Below are positions 38,773-38,818 of a stretch of DNA of 38,818 nucleotides, in pieces. The stretch covers positions 1-38,818 of the forward strand of contig CAJUFI010000040.1 in assembly GCA_910585665.1 (NCBI GenBank). The letters run 5' to 3'. This DNA comes from an uncultured Acetatifactor sp. (GTDB lineage: Bacteria > Bacillota > Clostridia > Lachnospirales > Lachnospiraceae). The notes below the pieces were generated by a model. The model searched no databases and was not told where the DNA came from. It worked only from the letters and a program-made list of their open reading frames with translations. The position numbers were made by a program, and so were the translations under genes. Within the stretch, counting starts at the first letter, position 1, and every line of letters begins with the position of its first letter.

Positions 38773-38818
38773 ATCAAAGTTGCCGCTGATGAAGAAAACG
38801 GCAGAGCACCTTGACAAA

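Overview
The window looks like chromosomal DNA of a motile, moderately high-GC Lachnospiraceae (Clostridia). The reasons are the DUF4358/MBOAT/DHHW gene triad, a flagellin gene followed by fliS, an AxxA-type Tad pilus locus without outer-membrane parts (no secretin), bofA/DUF2508, glgB next to a giant TPR gene, strong AGGAGG ribosome binding sites and frequent TTG/GTG starts. This assignment is inferred from gene content and was not tested against a database.

Layout. 1-268: tandem palindromic repeats. 386-2023: a cyclophilin gene on the minus strand and a GNAT acetyltransferase with an unclear 5' end. 2174-4245: an ammonium transporter fused to a PII domain, behind a long leader with a consensus promoter and an intrinsic terminator. 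4276-4382: one solitary palindromic repeat. 4605-6787: hflC and hflK on the minus strand. 7046-10439: a DUF4358 lipoprotein, an MBOAT O-acyltransferase and a DHHW protein, probably a surface O-acylation unit. 10491-12094: a HAD phosphatase and rsmA. 12228-18364: a 1386-residue TPR/low-complexity/AAA-like protein directly followed by glgB. 18506-23876: a flagellar block with a sigma-D-like promoter, a large DUF6240-type protein, flagellin and FliS. 23826-24501: DUF2508 and bofA, arranged divergently.

24538-34514 is a Gram-positive Tad pilus operon behind one strong promoter: prepilin peptidase, TadZ-like, CpaF/TadA ATPase, TadB, a TadC with a large extracytoplasmic insertion, a small Flp pilin, a DUF5702 protein, a TadE-like protein with a cysteine/histidine C-terminal domain, a second small prepilin peptidase, another TadE-like protein and a DUF6382-FHA protein. 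A rhomboid gene with its own promoter follows. 35247-38350 holds a flavodoxin-SCP2 fusion, another palindromic repeat, a HIT protein and the two subunits of class I fumarase. The window closes with tRNA-Ser(GCT), flanked by a perfect promoter and a terminator, and then two tandem consensus promoters that look like the start of an rRNA operon beyond the right edge.

Points most worth attention are the palindromic repeat family with an exchanged stem core, the Ig-like insertion in TadC, the CHCC repeats on a TadE pseudopilin, the structured GGA-containing flagellin leader, the amt attenuator leader and the TPR/AAA-like giant beside glgB.
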